64,000 bases of DNA, taken from Croceicoccus marinus. Its GTDB lineage: Bacteria; Pseudomonadota; Alphaproteobacteria; Sphingomonadales; Sphingomonadaceae. How positions within the stretch are numbered: the first letter of the stretch is position 1; each line of letters opens with the position of its first letter. The notes beneath the pieces are model-generated. The model was not told the origin of the DNA, did no database searches, and was given only the letters and a program-made list of their open reading frames with translations. Shown piece by piece: positions 1-8,639 of the stretch. The stretch lies in contig NZ_CP019602.1 in the NCBI RefSeq assembly GCF_001661675.2, positions 1,079,501 through 1,143,500 of the forward strand. The letters run 5' to 3'. Both the position numbers and the translations under genes were made by a program.

Positions 1-1769
1 AGCGCCGACAGGCCCGCGCTGGATGCGGTGCGGACCAGGCCCGACCCGTCGCAGTGCGGACAGGTGCGCGTGGTCGCTTCCAGAACGCCGGTGCGCAGGC
101 GCTGTCGGCTCATCTCCATCAGGCCAAAGCCCGAGATGCGGCCGACCTGGATTCGCGCGCGGTCGTTCTTCAGCGCGTCCTTCATGCACTTCTCGACCTT
201 ACGGATCGAGCTGTTGTGCTCCATGTCGATGAAGTCGATCACGACCAGGCCCGCCATGTCGCGCAGGCGCAGCTGGCGCGCGATTTCCTTCGCCGCTTCC
301 ATGTTGGTGTGCAGGGCGGTCTGTTCGATCCCGTGCTCCTTGGTGGAGCGGCCCGAGTTGATGTCGATCGACACCAGCGCCTCGGTCGGGTTGATGACCA
401 GATAGCCGCCCGATTTCAGCTGCACGACCGGGTCGTACATCGCCGAAAGCTGGTCTTCCGCGCCATAGCGCTGGAACAGCGGCACGGGGTCGGCGTACTG
501 CTTCACCCGGCGCGCATGGCTGGGCATCAGCAGCTTCATGAATTCCTTGGCGGACTTGTAGCCTTCCGGCCCCTCGACCACCACTTCCTCGATCTCGCGG
601 TTATAGATGTCGCGGATCGCGCGCTTGATCAGGTCGCTGTCCGAATGGATCAGCGCCGGTGCGCTCGACTTCATCGTGTTCTCGCGGATCTCGTCCCACA
701 GGCGGGCGAGATAGTCGAAATCGCGCTTGATCTCGGTCTTGGTGCGCTGAAGTCCCGCGGTCCGCACGATGCAGCCCATCGACTTGGGCAGGCTCATCTC
801 GGCGACGATCTGCTTCAGGCGCTTGCGGTCGGCGGCGCTGCTGATCTTGCGCGAGATGCCGCCGCCATGGCTGGAATTGGGCATCAGCACGCAATAGCGG
901 CCCGCCAGCGACAGATAGGTGGTCAGCGCCGCACCCTTGTTGCCGCGCTCTTCCTTGACGACCTGCACCAGCAGCACCTGGCGGCGCTGAATGACGTCCT
1001 GGATCTTGTACTTGCGGCGCAGCGCAAGCCGCTTGGCGCGGGCTTCGTCGGCTGCCTTGGAACGGGTGCCGGCGCCGCCGCGATTGCCCTGGCGGCGACC
1101 ACGACCGCGCCCACGGCCGCCGGAGCGGTTACCGTTGTCGCCGTTGTCGTCGTCGTCCGAATGGCCATCGGACGAATCGTGGCCCGAAACGGAGCCATCC
1201 TCGATCGTTGCTACCTCGTCCGATTCGTCGTCGCCGACATCCTCGACACCGTCTTCGCCGGCCATTTCATCGGCGAGCGAATCGCTGCCGTCGTCGTCGC
1301 GGTTCCTGGCGTTCCGGCCACGGCGGTTCCGGCGGCGGCCGTCGCGGCCCCCGTCGTTGCCGTTGGCGTCGTCCGCGTCGTCGCGGCCGCCGTCGTCGCG
1401 ATCATCGTCGTCTTGATCGTCATCGCCGTGGTCGCCATGCTCGTCGTCGTCCTCGGCGCGCAGGCGTGCCTCTTCCTCGGCATGCTCCTGCTCGGCCGCG
1501 AGCAGCGCATCGCGATCTTCCTTGGGGATCTGGTAATAGTCGGGATGAATCTCGTTAAAGGCGAGGAAGCCATGCCGGTTGCCGCCGAAATCGACGAAGG
1601 CAGCCTGCAGCGAGGGTTCGACCCTCGTCACCTTCGCCAGATAGATATTGCCCTTTATCTGCTTGTGTTCTGCCGATTCGAAATCGAATTCTTCAATCCG
1701 GTTGCCCTTGAGCACCGCCACCCGCGTTTCTTCCGGGTGGCGCGCATCGATTAGCATGCGCGTTGTCAT
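1..1769 (-). CDS. rne: Ribonuclease E (5' part of gene; C-terminus beyond left edge)
   Basis: RNase E/G endoribonuclease, the core of the RNA degradosome, which cuts AU-rich single-stranded RNA for mRNA decay and rRNA/tRNA maturation. I translated the minus strand from ATG at 1769; 589 codons are visible and the gene runs off the left edge. It opens with MTTRMLIDAR and an S1 domain. An acidic and Arg/Gly-rich insert of about 155 residues (roughly nt 1023-1499) splits that domain. Next come the 5'-sensor and DNase I-like regions, with the metal-binding aspartates in SIDINSGRST and IDFIDM, and the zinc-link CPHCDGSG near nt 30-60. The C-terminal degradosome scaffold is not in view. It is divergent from the amidase gene across a 645-nt gap, enough for the long leader typical of rne. 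Family assignment is certain; any autoregulation is inference. Confidence 0.95.
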   Translation of the reverse strand, partial: MTTRMLIDARHPEETRVAVLKGNRIEEFDFESAEHKQIKGNIYLAKVTRVEPSLQAAFVDFGGNRHGFLAFNEIHPDYYQIPKEDRDALLAAEQEHAEEEARLRAEDDDEHGDHGDDDQDDDDRDDGGRDDADDANGNDGGRDGRRRNRRGRNARNRDDDGSDSLADEMAGEDGVEDVGDDESDEVATIEDGSVSGHDSSDGHSDDDDNGDNGNRSGGRGRGRGRRQGNRGGAGTRSKAADEARAKRLALRRKYKIQDVIQRRQVLLVQVVKEERGNKGAALTTYLSLAGRYCVLMPNSSHGGGISRKISSAADRKRLKQIVAEMSLPKSMGCIVRTAGLQRTKTEIKRDFDYLARLWDEIRENTMKSSAPALIHSDSDLIKRAIRDIYNREIEEVVVEGPEGYKSAKEFMKLLMPSHARRVKQYADPVPLFQRYGAEDQLSAMYDPVVQLKSGGYLVINPTEALVSIDINSGRSTKEHGIEQTALHTNMEAAKEIARQLRLRDMAGLVVIDFIDMEHNSSIRKVEKCMKDALKNDRARIQVGRISGFGLMEMSRQRLRTGVLEATTRTCPHCDGSGLVRTASSAGLSA

Positions 1770-2414
1770 TTATGGATCTCCAGACGCGCGAAGCCGCCAC
1801 TGACCGCATGTGCGGGGCGGCGGGATTGGCGCGACATTTCAGTAAGGCGCGCACGGAGCGAGCGGGCATCGGCCCGTTCTCCGGCGCGAAACGTGAATAG
1901 CCGGGACCGCGCACATCAAGGCGCGTTACCGGCGGCGAAAAGCGTGTGGTGAAATGGTCCGGCAAACGCGCGCCGAAGACGACGATGCCAGCGGCCCTGC
2001 AAGGCAGGGTGGTCGCCGCAATCATCGTCTTCATGGCCATATCCACCAATTCCAATCCGGTCCCGGATGTGTGTCCGGGCGGCGCGCCACGCGGGATACG
2101 ACCCTGCAAGCCGATGGATCGGCGATCTGGTCTATCCGGCGGAATCGCGCCTGAAGTCGGAAGAAGAGGATGGAAATCGTTCGCCCGTGGGCCCTTCTCG
2201 AGAGCCGTCGGCCGGGGGCCGACTTGCAGTACGCCAGATAATCCATCCACCCGACGATCGTCACGCTAGCACCGGCGGGACCGTTCGGCAATATAAAGCC
2301 ACGATGCGGTTAGATCGTTTGCAGGAATTGCCGGTTTTTCATGCCGGGTTTTTCATGCCGGGGCCCAAGCGCCCATCTTGTGCGCGGCGGTTCGGGCGGG
2401 CAAGTCCGCCGGTA
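1770..2414. other. Long divergent intergenic region between rne and the amidase
   Basis: 645 bases without a convincing gene. The short open frames here have no recognisable product and no good ribosome site. The region must hold the rne promoter and leader (minus strand) and the amidase promoter (plus strand), but I cannot place a confident -35/-10 pair. A TATAAA-like hexamer at about 2292 is the only suggestive -10 element. At 2330-2356 there is a near-perfect tandem duplication of GCCGG(G)TTTTTCAT, followed by a third partial copy. If the amidase actually starts at ATG 2304, the last part of this region is coding. Confidence 0.6.
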
Positions 2415-3332
2415 ATGGACGAGCCGGTACTGCAACTGGAGAAGGGGGACGAGGCGGGCTCGCGGCTTCGCCGTGCGCTGCCCATGCCGGGATGGCAGGC
2501 GCCCCTATCGCTAATGCTGGGCATCGCCGCCGGATTGCTGCTGCTCGCGGCGTTTCCTGCCGGAGGGCGGGGGGAGGCGCTGGTCACCATGGCCATGCCC
2601 GAATCGCGTTCGATGGCCATGCCGCGCATCAGTGCGGGCAGGGCGGGGAACGCGGCTCCGCTGGTGGTGATCGATGCGGGGCATGGCGGCTTCGATCCCG
2701 GCGCGACCGGCCCCAGCGGACTGGCCGAGAAGGATGTCGTCCTTCCTATCGCGCTGGCATTGCGCGAACGCCTGCTGGAACTCGGCGCGGTGCGGGTGGC
2801 GCTGACGCGGGAAGGGGACCGCTTCCTGCCGCTGGAGGAGCGGGTCGCGCTGGCCGAATCGCTGGAGCCGGACCTGTTCGTGTCGATCCACGCTGACAGC
2901 GCGCCGGTCGAGGAAGCGCGCGGCGCCAATGTCTATGTGCTGTCACCCCGCGCCAGCGATGCCGAGGCAATGGCACTGGCGCGTGACTTCAACGCCGCGG
3001 ACGGCGCGGCGGATACCGGCGACGCCGCGCTGGGCGATGTCGAGGCAGTGCTGGCCGAGCTGGCGCGGCGCGAGACCACGCTGGGATCTGCGCGGATCGC
3101 CGACCGGCTGGAATCGCGGATCCGCGCGGCCATGCCGGTGCATGGCAGGTTCCGGCGCGGGGCCAACCTGGTGGTGCTTCGCTCGGCACGCATGCCATCG
3201 ATCCTGTTCGAGGCGGGCTATATCAGCAATGCCGAGGATGCGGCGCGCATCGGCAGCGAGGCCGGGCGCGAGGCGATCGTCGATGCGATGGCCGGCGCGA
3301 TCACCGCGGGACTGCTGGCGGTCGATCGCTAG
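2415..3332 (+). CDS. N-acetylmuramoyl-L-alanine amidase (Amidase_3)
   Basis: Zinc-dependent cell-wall hydrolase that cuts the amide bond between MurNAc and the stem peptide during daughter-cell separation. With ATG 2415 the product is 305 aa. A short cytoplasmic N-terminus is followed by a hydrophobic segment at about residues 28-46 (signal peptide or anchor) and then a catalytic domain. Zinc ligands are visible in DAGHGG, in the Glu of GLAEKD and in VSIHADS, with the catalytic Glu in LFEAGYISN. There is no AMIN domain, so it is a compact AmiC-like enzyme. The start is uncertain: ATG 2304 and ATG 2484 are in frame and none has a strong Shine-Dalgarno. It lies 107 nt upstream of mrcA, the usual pairing of a hydrolase and a synthase. 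Confidence 0.9.
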   Translation: MDEPVLQLEKGDEAGSRLRRALPMPGWQAPLSLMLGIAAGLLLLAAFPAGGRGEALVTMAMPESRSMAMPRISAGRAGNAAPLVVIDAGHGGFDPGATGPSGLAEKDVVLPIALALRERLLELGAVRVALTREGDRFLPLEERVALAESLEPDLFVSIHADSAPVEEARGANVYVLSPRASDAEAMALARDFNAADGAADTGDAALGDVEAVLAELARRETTLGSARIADRLESRIRAAMPVHGRFRRGANLVVLRSARMPSILFEAGYISNAEDAARIGSEAGREAIVDAMAGAITAGLLAVDR

Positions 3333-3439
3333 GTCATGGTGCCATGCAGATTATCCCCCGCGCATCGCCTTGTTCAGCGTGACGTCAGTCCGTTTCGTCT
3401 TTTATCTTGCGCGAACCCCATGCTAGTGCCGCCCCGATC

Positions 3440-5986
3440 ATGAGCCCGACCGAGCAATCCCCGAACACCACCGCCCAACGAAACGCCGACCAAGGCATTG
3501 CCGGACGCATCGGCCGCGGGTTTTCCGCCGCCTGGTCCGGCTTCGTCCGCAAGTGGCGTGAAAGCCGCCTGTTCAAGGCGGTCGCCGTGCTGCTCATCGG
3601 CGCGATGCTGCTGTTCGCTGCGGGCTATGCGTGGCTGGGCGCGGGGCTGCCGTCCGCTGACCGACTTCTGACTTATCAACCCGCGCTGCCCACCATGGTG
3701 CGCGGCGCTGACGGCGAGATCGTCAACAGCTATGCGCGCGAGCGGCGGGTGCAGCTGCGCTATGTCGATTTCCCCGAGCAGTTGCAGAACGCCTTCCTGG
3801 CGGCCGAGGACAAGACGTTCTGGTCGCATGGCGGCGTCGATATCGGCGGGCTGGCGGGCGCGGTCGTCGACTATGTCTCGAAGATGGGCTCGGGCGAGCG
3901 CGCCAAGGGCGGATCGACTATCACCCAGCAGGTGGCGAAGAACATCCTGGTGGGCGATGAATATTCGATCACCCGCAAGCTGAAGGAAATGATCCTCGCC
4001 CAGCGGATCGAGGGCGTGCTCGACAAGGAGCAGATCCTCGAGCTTTATCTCAACGAGATCCCGCTCGGCCGGCAGAGCTTTGGCGTGCAGGCTGCGGCGC
4101 GCGCCTATTTCGACAAGGACGTGAGCGCGCTCGACCTGCACGAGGCGGCTTTCCTTGCCATCCTGCCCAAGGCGCCCGAACGCTATGGCCGCGTCCAGTA
4201 TCGCGACATGGCGATCGCGCGGCGCAATTACGTGCTCGACCAGATGGTCGACAACGACTGGGCCACCCGGGCCGAGGCCGATGCCGCCAAGGCGCAGCCG
4301 CTCGGCCTCGTCCAGAACCGCCGCGAGAGCTATGACCCCGCGGGCGGCTATTTCATCGAGGAAGTGCGACGCCGCCTTCTGAGTATGTACGGCGAAAAGG
4401 CCGAGGATGGGCCGAATTCCGTCTATGCCGGCGGTCTGTGGGTACGCACCTCGCTCGACCTGGAAATGCAGAAGGCGGCGCGCAAGGCGCTGCGTGCGGG
4501 GCTGATGCATTATCACGGCAATCGCGGGTGGACCGGCCCGATCGCCACGATCGACATGGACGAGAACTGGCAGACCCAGCTGATCGTCTCGAACCTTGCC
4601 ATCGACTACCAGGACTGGCGCGTGGGCGTCGTGACCGAACGCAGCGGCAGCAATGCGCAGATCGGCTTCAGCGACGGCGAGACCGCTTCGCTGGGCAATC
4701 TGCCCGATGCGCTGAAGGCGGGCGACGTGATCGTGGCATCGCCCGAAGGTGCGGGCTGGCGCGTGCGGACCATCCCCGAGGTTTCGGGCGGTCTGGTCGT
4801 GCAGAACCCGCAGACGGGCCGGGTGCTGGCGATGCAGGGCGGCTTCGATTCGCGGCTCGGCAGCTTCAACCGCGCCACCCAGGCAGAGCGTCAGCCCGGG
4901 TCGACCATCAAGCCCTTCGTCTATGCCACCGGCCTCGACCAGGGCATGACGCCGGCGACCCTCGTCACCGACGGGCCGTTCTGCGTCTATCAGGGCGCCG
5001 CGCTGGGAGAGAAGTGCTTCCGCAACTTTGGCAATACCCGCGGCGCGGGCGAACAGACGATGCGCTGGGGGCTGGAGCAGTCGCGCAATCTGATGACCGT
5101 CCATATCGCCAACGATTCGGGCATGGACAATGTAATCGGCACGTTCGAGCGTGTCGGCATCGGCAGCTATGACCCCTATCTCGCCTTTGCGCTGGGTGCA
5201 GGCGATACGACGGTGCTGCAGATGGTGAATGCCTATAGCGCGCTCGCCAATCACGGGCGGCAGTTCGACGCGTCGGTGATCGATTACGTTCAGGACAAGA
5301 ACGGCAAGGTGATCTGGCGTGCCGACAAGCGCCGCTGCGCGCGCTGCGACCAGGACGAATGGGACGGCAAGTCGATGCCGCGCCTGGCCGAAGCCGGCAA
5401 GCAGGTGATGGATCCGGGCACCGCCTATCAGGTCGTGCACATGCTGGAAGGCGTGGTTCAGCGCGGCACCGCGACGCGGCTGCGCGACCTGGACCTGCCG
5501 CTGTTCGGCAAGACCGGCACGACTTCCGGCCCGACCAATGCATGGTTCATGGGCGGTTCGGCCGATCTGGTCGCGGGCGTCTATGTCGGTTTCGACCAGC
5601 CGCGCAACCTTGGCGGATGGGTGCAGGGCGGCAATACCGCGGCGCCGATCGTCAAGGAGCTGATCCAGGACACCAAGGCGCGCTGGCCGACGACTCCGGT
5701 GCAGGCGCCCGATGGCATCCGCATGGTCAGGATCGACCGCCGCAGCGGCAAGCGCGTGTTCGACGGCTGGCCTTCGCTGACCGAATACACGCCCGCGACG
5801 ATCTGGGAAGCGTTCAAGCCCGATACCGAACCGCGCCGCTCGCTCGACCGCCAGACGCTTGAGGAAAAGCGCATGGCCGCGCTGGCCGCGATCCGTGCTG
5901 CACGCGCCGAACGCCGGGCGTCGACCAGCAATGACGCGGTCGCGATCGACGATACTTTCCTTGAAGATCAGGGCGGCATTTACTGA
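3440..5986 (+). CDS. mrcA: Penicillin-binding protein 1A
   Basis: Bifunctional class A PBP: a family-51 glycosyltransferase polymerises lipid II and a transpeptidase cross-links stem peptides in the periplasm. The product is 848 aa. There is a cytoplasmic basic N-terminus, then a membrane helix at about residues 45-66. The GT51 domain has catalytic Glu123 in AAEDKTFWSH and GGSTITQQ at 157-164. An OB-like PBP1A linker domain follows. The transpeptidase domain has Ser488 (STIK), SRN 548-550 and KTGT 691-694. All catalytic motifs are intact. I chose ATG 3440 because it begins the family-like cytoplasmic tail; an ATG 33 nt upstream is also in frame. It follows the amidase on the same strand and precedes a secreted peroxiredoxin. 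Confidence 0.97.
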   Translation: MSPTEQSPNTTAQRNADQGIAGRIGRGFSAAWSGFVRKWRESRLFKAVAVLLIGAMLLFAAGYAWLGAGLPSADRLLTYQPALPTMVRGADGEIVNSYARERRVQLRYVDFPEQLQNAFLAAEDKTFWSHGGVDIGGLAGAVVDYVSKMGSGERAKGGSTITQQVAKNILVGDEYSITRKLKEMILAQRIEGVLDKEQILELYLNEIPLGRQSFGVQAAARAYFDKDVSALDLHEAAFLAILPKAPERYGRVQYRDMAIARRNYVLDQMVDNDWATRAEADAAKAQPLGLVQNRRESYDPAGGYFIEEVRRRLLSMYGEKAEDGPNSVYAGGLWVRTSLDLEMQKAARKALRAGLMHYHGNRGWTGPIATIDMDENWQTQLIVSNLAIDYQDWRVGVVTERSGSNAQIGFSDGETASLGNLPDALKAGDVIVASPEGAGWRVRTIPEVSGGLVVQNPQTGRVLAMQGGFDSRLGSFNRATQAERQPGSTIKPFVYATGLDQGMTPATLVTDGPFCVYQGAALGEKCFRNFGNTRGAGEQTMRWGLEQSRNLMTVHIANDSGMDNVIGTFERVGIGSYDPYLAFALGAGDTTVLQMVNAYSALANHGRQFDASVIDYVQDKNGKVIWRADKRRCARCDQDEWDGKSMPRLAEAGKQVMDPGTAYQVVHMLEGVVQRGTATRLRDLDLPLFGKTGTTSGPTNAWFMGGSADLVAGVYVGFDQPRNLGGWVQGGNTAAPIVKELIQDTKARWPTTPVQAPDGIRMVRIDRRSGKRVFDGWPSLTEYTPATIWEAFKPDTEPRRSLDRQTLEEKRMAALAAIRAARAERRASTSNDAVAIDDTFLEDQGGIY

Positions 5987-6013
5987 TTTGTTCTGGCGGC
6001 CTAAGAAGGCGGC

Positions 6014-6565
6014 ATGAACAAGCGCATGCAAACAAGCTTCATGGCTGGCGCCCTTGCCACCGCCATGCTTTCGGCAGGTCCCCTGGCCGCCGCCCTTCCC
6101 AAGGGGGCGCAAGCGCCGCCGGTGGTCACGACGGGGGCCATGGCGGGGAAGGCCTTTTCGTTCGATCTTGCCAGGGCGCTGAAGAAGGGGCCGGTCGTGC
6201 TCTATTTCTTCCCCAAGGCCTTTACCCAGGGCTGCACGCTGGAAGCGCGCGCCTTTGCCGAGGCAATGCCACAGTTCAAGGCCGCGGGCGCCCAGGTCGT
6301 CGGCCTGTCCGCGGACGATGTCGAAACGCTGAAGAAATTCTCGACCGAGGAATGCCGCGATGCGTTTCCCGTCGCCCGGGCGACCCCCGCCACGATCCGT
6401 GCCTATGACGTCGCCCTCCAGATGAACGGCGGGGCCGGTCTGATGAGCGATCGAACGTCATATGTGATTTCGCAGGACGGGCGGATTACCCTGGTCCATT
6501 CCGATTCCGACTGGCGCGAACATGTCTCGCGCACGCTGGCGGCGGTTCGCGCGCTGGATCGCTGA
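6014..6565 (+). CDS. Exported peroxiredoxin (BCP/AhpC-TSA family)
   Basis: Thiol peroxidase expected to reduce peroxides in the periplasm. The 183-aa product starts at ATG 6014, behind an AAGAAGG ribosome site 5 nt away. A signal peptide spans about residues 1-27 (hydrophobic run ending LAAALP). The thioredoxin-fold domain has the peroxidatic motif in PKAFTQGCTLEA, where the usual TPGC is TQGC. A second cysteine in TEECRD may be the resolving one, as in atypical 2-Cys BCP enzymes. It lies 27 nt after mrcA and may be co-transcribed with it. Electron donor and substrate cannot be read from the sequence. Confidence 0.88.
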   Translation: MNKRMQTSFMAGALATAMLSAGPLAAALPKGAQAPPVVTTGAMAGKAFSFDLARALKKGPVVLYFFPKAFTQGCTLEARAFAEAMPQFKAAGAQVVGLSADDVETLKKFSTEECRDAFPVARATPATIRAYDVALQMNGGAGLMSDRTSYVISQDGRITLVHSDSDWREHVSRTLAAVRALDR

Positions 6566-6720
6566 CGCGGCGCATTCGGCGCGTATTCGCGCGCACCGGT
6601 CGGACCGCGATCGCCGCCGCCCCTTGCGGCGTGCGATCGCATTGCGCACTTTCACATTTCGGGACCCTTCGCTAAGCGGGCGCAAGTCCGGGGGCGAGTG
6701 GCCCTCACAGGAGAAGTTCC

Positions 6721-7848
6721 ATGCGTGCCGAAGGGCAGGCCCTTGTCGACCGTATCGAGGCATCGCTCGCGCTGATCCGCCAGTCGCTGGACTGGGAGCA
6801 GGCGCTGCGCCGCCTCGACGAGCTGAGTGCGCGGGTGGAAGACCCGAACCTGTGGAACGATCCCAAGCAGGCGCAGGCAATCACGCGCGAGCAGAAGCAG
6901 CTGGGCGATGCGGTCAAGGCGGTGAACGAGATCAGCGCCGAGATGTCGGACGCGGTCGAATTCGTCGAGATGGGCGAGGCCGAGGGCGACGAGAGCGTGA
7001 TCAAGGACGGTTTGAACAGCCTGACCACGCTTGCCGACCGCGCCGACCGCGACAAGGTCGGCGCGCTGCTTTCGGGCGAGGCGGACAGCTACGACACCTA
7101 TCTCGAAGTGCATGCGGGCGCGGGCGGCACCGAAAGCCAGGACTGGGCCGAGATGCTGCAGCGCATGTATGCGCGCTGGGCCGAGCGGCGCGGCTTCAAG
7201 GTCGAGGTCGTCGACTACAGCGCAGGCGAGCAGGCCGGGATCAAGAGCGCGACCCTGCTGATCAAGGGCGAGAACGCCTATGGCTATGCCAAGACGGAAA
7301 GCGGCGTGCACCGGCTGGTGCGCATCAGCCCCTATGACAGCAGCGCGCGGCGGCACACCTCGTTCAGCTCGGTCTGGGTCTATCCCGTGATCGATGACGA
7401 TATCGAGATCGAGATCAATCCTTCGGACCTCAAGATCGATACATACCGCGCATCGGGTGCGGGCGGCCAGCACGTCAACACGACCGATTCCGCCGTTCGC
7501 ATCACCCACCAGCCGACCGGCATCGTGGTCGCCAGCCAGAACGACCGTTCGCAGCACAAGAACCGCGCCACCGCGATGAACATGCTGAAGGCGCGCCTGT
7601 ACGAAAAGGAACTGGCCGAGCGCGAGGCGGCGGCTTCGGGCGAATACCAGGCCAAGACCGAGATCGGCTGGGGCCACCAGATCCGTTCCTATGTGCTGCA
7701 GCCCTATCAGCAGGTGAAGGATTTGCGCACCGGCCATGTCTCGACCAATCCGTCGGACGTGCTCGACGGGGGCCTGGACCAGTTCATCACGGCAGCCCTG
7801 TCGCAGCGCGTGACGGGCGAGAAGGTGGACGTGGAGGACGTGGATTGA
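6721..7848 (+). CDS. prfB: Peptide chain release factor 2
   Basis: Recognises UGA and UAA stop codons and triggers peptide release on the ribosome. The product is 375 aa. The GGQ hydrolysis motif is at residues 248-250 inside [11 protein letters not shown]. The stop-codon recognition tripeptide, SPF in Escherichia coli, is SPY here (203-205, [15 protein letters not shown]). SPY is, to my knowledge, common in alphaproteobacterial RF2. The gene reads straight through from ATG 6721, 7 nt behind GGAG, with no internal UGA. The programmed +1 frameshift that autoregulates prfB in many bacteria is therefore absent. It overlaps the next gene by 4 nt. Confidence 0.97.
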   Translation: MRAEGQALVDRIEASLALIRQSLDWEQALRRLDELSARVEDPNLWNDPKQAQAITREQKQLGDAVKAVNEISAEMSDAVEFVEMGEAEGDESVIKDGLNSLTTLADRADRDKVGALLSGEADSYDTYLEVHAGAGGTESQDWAEMLQRMYARWAERRGFKVEVVDYSAGEQAGIKSATLLIKGENAYGYAKTESGVHRLVRISPYDSSARRHTSFSSVWVYPVIDDDIEIEINPSDLKIDTYRASGAGGQHVNTTDSAVRITHQPTGIVVASQNDRSQHKNRATAMNMLKARLYEKELAEREAAASGEYQAKTEIGWGHQIRSYVLQPYQQVKDLRTGHVSTNPSDVLDGGLDQFITAALSQRVTGEKVDVEDVD

Positions 7849-8639
7849 TTCACCGCGCTTCCCTGCTTTCGGTATTGGCCTTTGCGCTGGTCCTTTCGGG
7901 ATGCAATATCACCGAAGTGGATGAGGGCCGCCCCGAAAGCGCGCGCGACTTCCCCGAACCCGATCGCCCGGTTTCGCAGGTGGGCGCCAGCCAGTTCGCT
8001 TCCGAACGCGCGCGCGACGACCGGCGCGAGGCGGTGACCGTGATGGACCTGGCCAATATCCGCGAGGGCATGACCGTGGCCGATATCGGCGCGGGCGAGG
8101 GGTATTACACCACCCGCCTGGCCGAACGCGTCGGGGTCGAGGGGCGCGTGCTGGCGCAGGACATCGATTCGGAAGTCCTGCAGCGGCTGGGCGCGCGGGT
8201 CGAGCGCGAGCGGCTGGACAATGTATCGATCAAGCTGGGGCGCGAGGACGATCCGGGGCTGCCCGAAGGCAGCTTCGACCGCATTTTCCTGGTACACATG
8301 TATCACGAGGTGGCCGAACCCTATGCCTTCCTGTGGCGACTGCGGCCCGCGCTGAACCCGGGCGGACAGGTGATCGTCGTCGACGTCGACCGCGCGACCG
8401 ACAATCACGGCATCCCGCCCAAGCTGCTTTTCTGCGAATTCGAATCGGTCGGCTTCAAGCTGGCCGCTTTCATTCGCCGCCCCGAAATGGCAGGCTATTA
8501 CGCCCGCTTCGAGGCGGCGGGACCACGGCCGGACCCGGCCGACATCGAACCCTGCGAACAGGAGATTGTTGCGGCAGGGAAGGCGGAGACCGGCGCAGAC
8601 GGCGTCGATGTCCGCCCTGACAGGATTATAGAGACATGA
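7845..8639 (+). CDS. Lipoprotein with class I SAM-methyltransferase domain
   Basis: 264 aa, start TTG 7845 overlapping the prfB stop (TTGA). The first 20 residues form a textbook lipoprotein signal: MIHR, a hydrophobic stretch, then lipobox LSGC with Cys20. The mature N-terminus CNITE has Asn, not Asp, after the Cys, which by the enterobacterial rule would favour outer-membrane sorting. Residues from about 60 form a Rossmann methyltransferase fold: motif I is VADIGAGEGYYTTRL, then an acidic residue at the end of strand 2 (AQDID), and DRIFLVHMYHE. This combination is odd because S-adenosylmethionine is made in the cytoplasm. The protein may use another ligand, or the N-terminus may be cytoplasmic in practice. 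The next gene overlaps by 4 nt. Catalytic function is not established. Confidence 0.8.
   Translation: MIHRASLLSVLAFALVLSGCNITEVDEGRPESARDFPEPDRPVSQVGASQFASERARDDRREAVTVMDLANIREGMTVADIGAGEGYYTTRLAERVGVEGRVLAQDIDSEVLQRLGARVERERLDNVSIKLGREDDPGLPEGSFDRIFLVHMYHEVAEPYAFLWRLRPALNPGGQVIVVDVDRATDNHGIPPKLLFCEFESVGFKLAAFIRRPEMAGYYARFEAAGPRPDPADIEPCEQEIVAAGKAETGADGVDVRPDRIIET

Noticed and set aside
54..1754. A 566-codon open frame on the plus strand at the left edge
   Set aside because: It is antisense to rne, whose minus-strand translation shows all RNase E motifs. The plus-strand product has skewed repetitive composition (Val/Ala runs).
1946..2269. A 107-codon frame in the rne-amidase gap
   Set aside because: No family-like sequence, no convincing ribosome site, and competing frames of similar size occupy the same bases.
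3374..6112. A 912-codon open frame on the minus strand
   Set aside because: It lies opposite mrcA, which has every catalytic motif. The antisense product is typical of high-GC shadow frames (His/Arg/Ala-rich) and has no domain.
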